From NCBI GenBank assembly GCA_947044405.1, contig CAMRHE010000076.1, forward strand, positions 6,864,001-6,928,000: a stretch of DNA of 64,000 nt, read 5' to 3'. Shown here one piece after another: positions 40,101-46,100 of the stretch. Made by a program: the position numbers and the translations under genes. Origin of the DNA: Leptodactylus fallax. Lineage: Eukaryota > Chordata > Amphibia > Anura > Leptodactylidae. Under the pieces are notes generated by a model. The model saw nothing but the letters and a program-made list of their open reading frames with translations, did not search any database and was not told the DNA's origin. Position 1 is the first letter of the stretch; each line of letters starts with the position of its first letter.

Positions 40101-43100
40101 CCCAGAGTGAAAAAGCGCTGTGGGAAAAATCACGGCGAAACTCATTGTGTTTTTTCCCGCAGCACTTTTCGCAGAAAGTCCGTAGTCTGCAGACTGTCTG
40201 CTTCCAGTATCCTATACAGAAACCGCCAGCCTTTCCGTACATATAAAAACACGATGGTTTTGGAAATCGCAGCGTGTCCGTTGCGGATATTTTTCGGTAA
40301 TGTGTGGATGGGATTAGCCAGAATCCCATCTACTTTGAAGTTACTGTAAAATGCTGCGGTTTTTGCCTTACGCTTATGAATGCCGCCAATGAGTTTTTCT
40401 GAAGTGTAGTTATAATAACTGGTTGCTTTGTAGTCTTTGCCTTTTATGTAATATATTTTTATTTTTCAAAAATTTTAAAAACTGATCCTATACAAGATAA
40501 ATAGAGACACATAATAAGTGTTCAGGTCAGTCAACAGCAGCTTCAAGGCAACAATGAATATTTTTACATATATTACAGAAAGTAAAAATGGAATCTGTGA
40601 AAATAACAGAAAAGATATGAAAGATCCAAAAATGTTACATTTTTTGTTCCCTTTTATAGTGCAAGGCAGAACTTTACTTTAAAGGGGTTATTCACTTAAA
40701 TATTTTATGGCCTATCTGATCAGTGGGGCCCCTCACAGGTCAGCTGTATGGGGACACAGTATGGAGTCAGAAGCAGTTGGTTTCAATGGGAAACTGAGCT
40801 GCAGTCCTGGTGCCAGACCACCATGTAGAGACCAGAGCCAACAGCTTCCTGCTCCATCCCACATATAGTATGGGTGTCAGAAATACCCCAGTACAACTAA
40901 TTAGAGATGGGCGAACCTCTGAAGATTCGGATTCGGGCAAGTTAACACTCCAGTTTGGCATCCGTCGCTCTCTCTGGGTCCTCTTCTGGGCCTTTTCCTG
41001 GTTGATGTTATGTGCCCCGGGGTTACCACTGAGGCTTGTGAAAAGGCCAGAAGAAGACCCAGTTCGAGTGCCAGATGCCGCCTGTAAGCCCAGAAGAAGT
41101 GAGAGAAGGTAAGTATACCTGTTTATTATTTTATATACCTCCCCTGTGCCTCCATCTGTTATACTCAAGGGTCTGATAAAATCCCCAAAGTTTTGTGTTC
41201 GCAGGAAACTTTTAGAAAATTTGGATCTAATTTGGCTCACATGTTGCCCCCCCCCCACCTATCAGATATTCATGGCTTCAGGATATGCATTCATTCCTTT
41301 ATTCATATATCACTTAATATTTTCGCAAATCAAATCGGTCCCCATTCACGCCTGTATACCGATTACCTTTCAGATACAGCTTACTCCACTGATACGTGGG
41401 AAGACATGTGGCCTTTGTGGGAATGCCGACCAACAACCAGAAAATGATTTCCAAAAACCAAACCAACAAATGGCCATGGGTTGCAGCAATCTGGTCCATT
41501 CTTGGACAGTGCCCGAAAGTTCCTGTGGATCAAGTAAGACCATGAGACCTGTATTACCAGATATAGACATTCTATATGTTACACTATTATGTTACACATT
41601 GTAGTCATCATTTTTCTATACACTATTGACATGCCTGGTAATTTTATTACATCTTTTTCCCCACTACATAGTGGAGTTCTCCTTATAGTGTGATATGGCT
41701 GATAAGTTATAACAGCACCTTGTACCCAGTATATATGCCCTATATATGGATGTTATAGAAGGGAAACTTCGCTCACTCCTTTCCCCACTGTGATGAACCG
41801 ACCCTCAGTTTTATATCTTTCTTGGAAGTGTGTTTTACTTGCTTATGTCAGTCCTTCCCCCACTTGGAATGCGGTGCTTTAGTTGAGTCCACATTGCTGG
41901 ACGATAGGCTTCACTGGTTTTATGTGTGTTCATTGGAGATGGCTTGCTATAGCCAGGCACTTTTATTATCCCTTGCCAGATGGGATGGGGGATAGCAAGC
42001 CAGTGACCTTAACTTCACCCATCTCTCCGAGGGTTCTGCAAAGGAGGGAGAATCCATATGCTGTGGGCAGACCTGGATTCTGGGGTCATTCAGCAAAGAG
42101 GCAGTAAGGAGCTCTGATCTGGGAGAAGATGAGAGGGCCTGCCCTACTGAGGAATGCTTTGAGGGCCTAGCAGTGAGGCCTGAAGCCTTTCCCTTTGTTC
42201 TGGACAGCATGTAGAAGGATTGTTTTATGCAACTTGCTTAAGCTTGCGCCCTAGGCCCAAAACTCTGCTGTGGCCTAGAGAAACGGACTACGAGTCTATT
42301 GTGTTGAGCATGGAAGAGAGACAGCTAGGACAGGGCTGTGTGCTCAGGTATCTTTTCTAATCTTTTATTTCCCTTTTATTTTGCTTTGTATTGTATCATC
42401 GCTCCTTTGCTTGTATGTTTATGCTTGATCATATTAATATTGTATATTTCTGTATATGCTGTTAATTCATACCGACCCACTTGGGTTATTAAACATATAA
42501 AATTTATATCGCTCATTTCGTTTTATCCTATGACCCGGTCTACTCACGGTGTGTGAGTGGGAGGTTAAGAAAGAAGTTTGATCGCAGGCGTGCCAGGCGG
42601 CTGGGCGAGGCGATATTCTTCACACCCACTCTCCCCCATGAGCCGTAATAGAGAACTGCTCTATAGGGTCAGGGTGTAGGAGCTGTTTCTATCCTGATGG
42701 ACTCGAGCCTTTCCTAGTATTAACTGGACCTCCTTTCACGTTAATGGCCGCTATATGGCCACTATATGTGCTGCTATAAGTGCCTTGATGGCTGTGTCTA
42801 CCTCCAACACAAACAACCCAATTGTATTAATTATTGGAATGATAATATCTTATTACAGTATGTCATAGGTACATGTAGGAAGATCACGATGGGAAAGTCT
42901 GGGATCTTGAATCACCACTGACTTCCAGAATGAAGGACTTTGTAAAACTAAAACCCCTTTGACACTACACAGAGGTTTTTTTGTACTGAAAATCATCCAC
43001 AATATTTTATGAAAAGGAGTAAAGAGGAGGACCATCAGTGTCTGTATGCTAAGAAAGTTGTGTTGGATTTTCACTGCTTGACATTTCTAAACAGTGCCAT

Positions 43101-46100
43101 AGGGGTTAAGTTGTATAGAGTCTTTCATTCAAAAATCAATAATGATCGACCATCACAGACCTCACCCATGTGATATTCTCAGCTGTATCTATGACACTTC
43201 ACAATATAATTTTGATGGGACTTCCACTTTGCATGGCACTGAAGAGCCCTCGATCCTTCAACATAGACTGATTAAATGGCAATGGTCTCATTTGGGGCAG
43301 CTGTCCTGAATTCTCCGTTAGTGAATGATCGATGTGTGTGAGCTAGTTGGAGCTTGGCTGGGGTGATGGCGCGTGTGCCCACAGAGAGGGCTCTGACTGC
43401 ACCCTCTGGCAGGGTGCCATAGGTTTGCCCCCATGAGGCTATACTATAAGCATAATGGAAGGACAAACATGCCATAGAGGCACATAATGAAGGTTTGGGC
43501 TATAACGCCCTTGAATAGATGTTTTCTAATTCTGGTTCCCATTCTTCTTGCTACTGCATGACAGGAACAGGAACTTCTTTGTGAATTGGGGCTGGGAAAT
43601 TGGCCTAAGATACCAGTATTAGTATGGAGTCCCAGGCCCTTTTGTCCTAGATGCCAGAAATCTCTACCATAATGGGAGGCCATTTTGATCTTTGCAATGG
43701 GACCTCCTCTGTTGTTTGTATATATGGACCAGCTTCTTGTACCTGTTAACTAAAATTTTCTATTGCATTTGCATATTATGATTTCAGCATTTTTGCAGAG
43801 TTTTGGCCCATTTACTACAACAAGGGTCATCAGCAACTGCACGCATTTTCTAGAAGTGTAGTCTGTGTAGGCGAGCAAATTTGCATTGCAAATACTCTGT
43901 CGGTCGTACACTAAGCCTCAATGACACATGTAAGTTAAGACCACCAAAAATAATAATTAGGAAGAGTGGAAATAACCAAAATGTCATCCTTGAGCCCATA
44001 CATAAAACATAGACAACATTTAATATTTATCCCCCCCAACGCATTCATATTCTATTGTTTCGTAGGTTGTGCATTGGGCCTGCAATATATCATGATGGAA
44101 AATGAGCTTATCGAGGAACGTCAGTCAACTTGCTATTCGATGGAGCCTGTATTAAAATGTGCGAAAGGATGTCATCCGGCAACTACGGTGCCAATTACTG
44201 TCGCGTTTCATTGCCTTCCTCCAGGTACAGTGTGCTGGATCTGACCATCAACTTTACTGTATAATATACTGGAGAATGGCTATAATAACTTACTACAAAT
44301 ATAACAAAGGCAAAACTCTACATGGACCCGGGGGTAAAGGATTGAGAAGAGAAAGCGAAGGCAGATCTCTCGCTCACCTAGTCTGAAAGATGTTTGAAAT
44401 TCTGAGCTACTTCTTCTGAAAGGAGAACAAAGTGCTCACCTTTGAAAATATAGTTTATAACACAGATGTTGGGTTACAGCCTGTAATATAGTTCAGGGCT
44501 GCATTCAAAATTTAGAGCTTCAGAGCTGAAATCTCTCAGAATTCTTTGCTGGGTTAAAGACTCCGAGAGCTTCCACTGGTGATTTGCATTCTGGGAAGTG
44601 ATGTTTTTACACTGGGTACTGTCCAGTCATCTGACATTGATAAAACAAACATGCTGATTTTGTGGGTTTTTTTGCATATAAGTTTTTAGTCCCACACACC
44701 ACATTTTTCGGTGCAAGGACCCTGAAGGATGTACTTAAAGAGGACCTTTAATGTTCTCTGACTTCGGTGGCATTATATGCCGTTAGAAATCTGTCAGTGC
44801 GCTGAATTCAATGCACTGTCAGCTTTGCCTGTATGCGACTGGGTGCCAGAGATATTGGTGCCGAAACTAGTTTTGGTACCAATATCCCTGCACTGTCAGA
44901 AGGGCGGGCCTTACAGCTCAGTGTCATCACTAGGTTATAAGGCCCGCCCTTCTGATACTAGAGGTATATCTGTGCCGAAACTAACAGCACCAATATCTCT
45001 GGCACCCGGGCACATACTGGCAAAGCTTTCTAGCCGATCTCCAAGGACATGAAAGGTCTTCTTTAATGGAGTCTACCACCACCTCAGTATATTCAACTGA
45101 TACATAGCCCATTACAGTGAAAAACAATATATCTTTGTTATTTATGTATAATTTGCAGATTTGGAGAAAAATAACTTAAAAAGTCTTATGCAAACTAGGC
45201 AGTGGGTGCACTAGGGACTGGATTTTAGCCTTGGGAGCAATGATCTTGAAGGATGGGTGAAGTCATAGCAGTGGGAGGATCAACTCTCACTGCAGGAGTA
45301 GCACAGGAAGGAGATGGCAGGGGTGTGAGTAACAACATCAGTGCTCCAGGGTGCTGAAGGCCCGCCCCAAGTGCACCAACTGCCTTTAAAGTTATTAAGA
45401 AAACTTCCACAGGTGTGGAAAACCAGCCATAGCATCCTGTGTCAATGATAGCAACAGTACCCCCATAACACAACTAGACAGAGAACCCACATAATGGAGC
45501 AAGCCACAATCTTTTCCTCCGGGGCCATTTTGACAATGACTTTATTTACTTTGCAGGGACAGAACCCAAATTTCAGTATTCTTCCCCTTGGTCCTCAGTG
45601 ATTTACTACCCTATAAAGTACATACAACAATCTCCCTCGAGGCAATGATCATACACTGTATAAGGACAGTGTGAATACCCCTAGAGACTCGGTGTGTACC
45701 CCTGGGGTACACATACCACAGGTTGAGGATTTAGGTTTTGTATCTACAATCTTTCATTATCCTGCAATACAAGGGGAGAGAGATACAGGATGTTAATAGA
45801 TATACGAGAGTATTCAAGTGTAAAAACTGGGACACAAGTAAAGAAAGCTGGAGCGTGCAGGAAGATTCACGGCTGTAGGTTACATACTGTAGCTGCATCA
45901 TCCTGGTGCTGCGCGCTGTGATTATATATTTACATATCTGAAATGAAAATGACATAAAAATTCACTTTATGCATCTACATACATTCTATGAATAAAGTGT
46001 ACATTTCCACGTTACATTAAAACATCTCACATAAGTCCTTGAGCTAGAAATGGCAGCCATTACAGTCCCCATGATGGGTGTCACCAGCTGGTCTGCTAGA

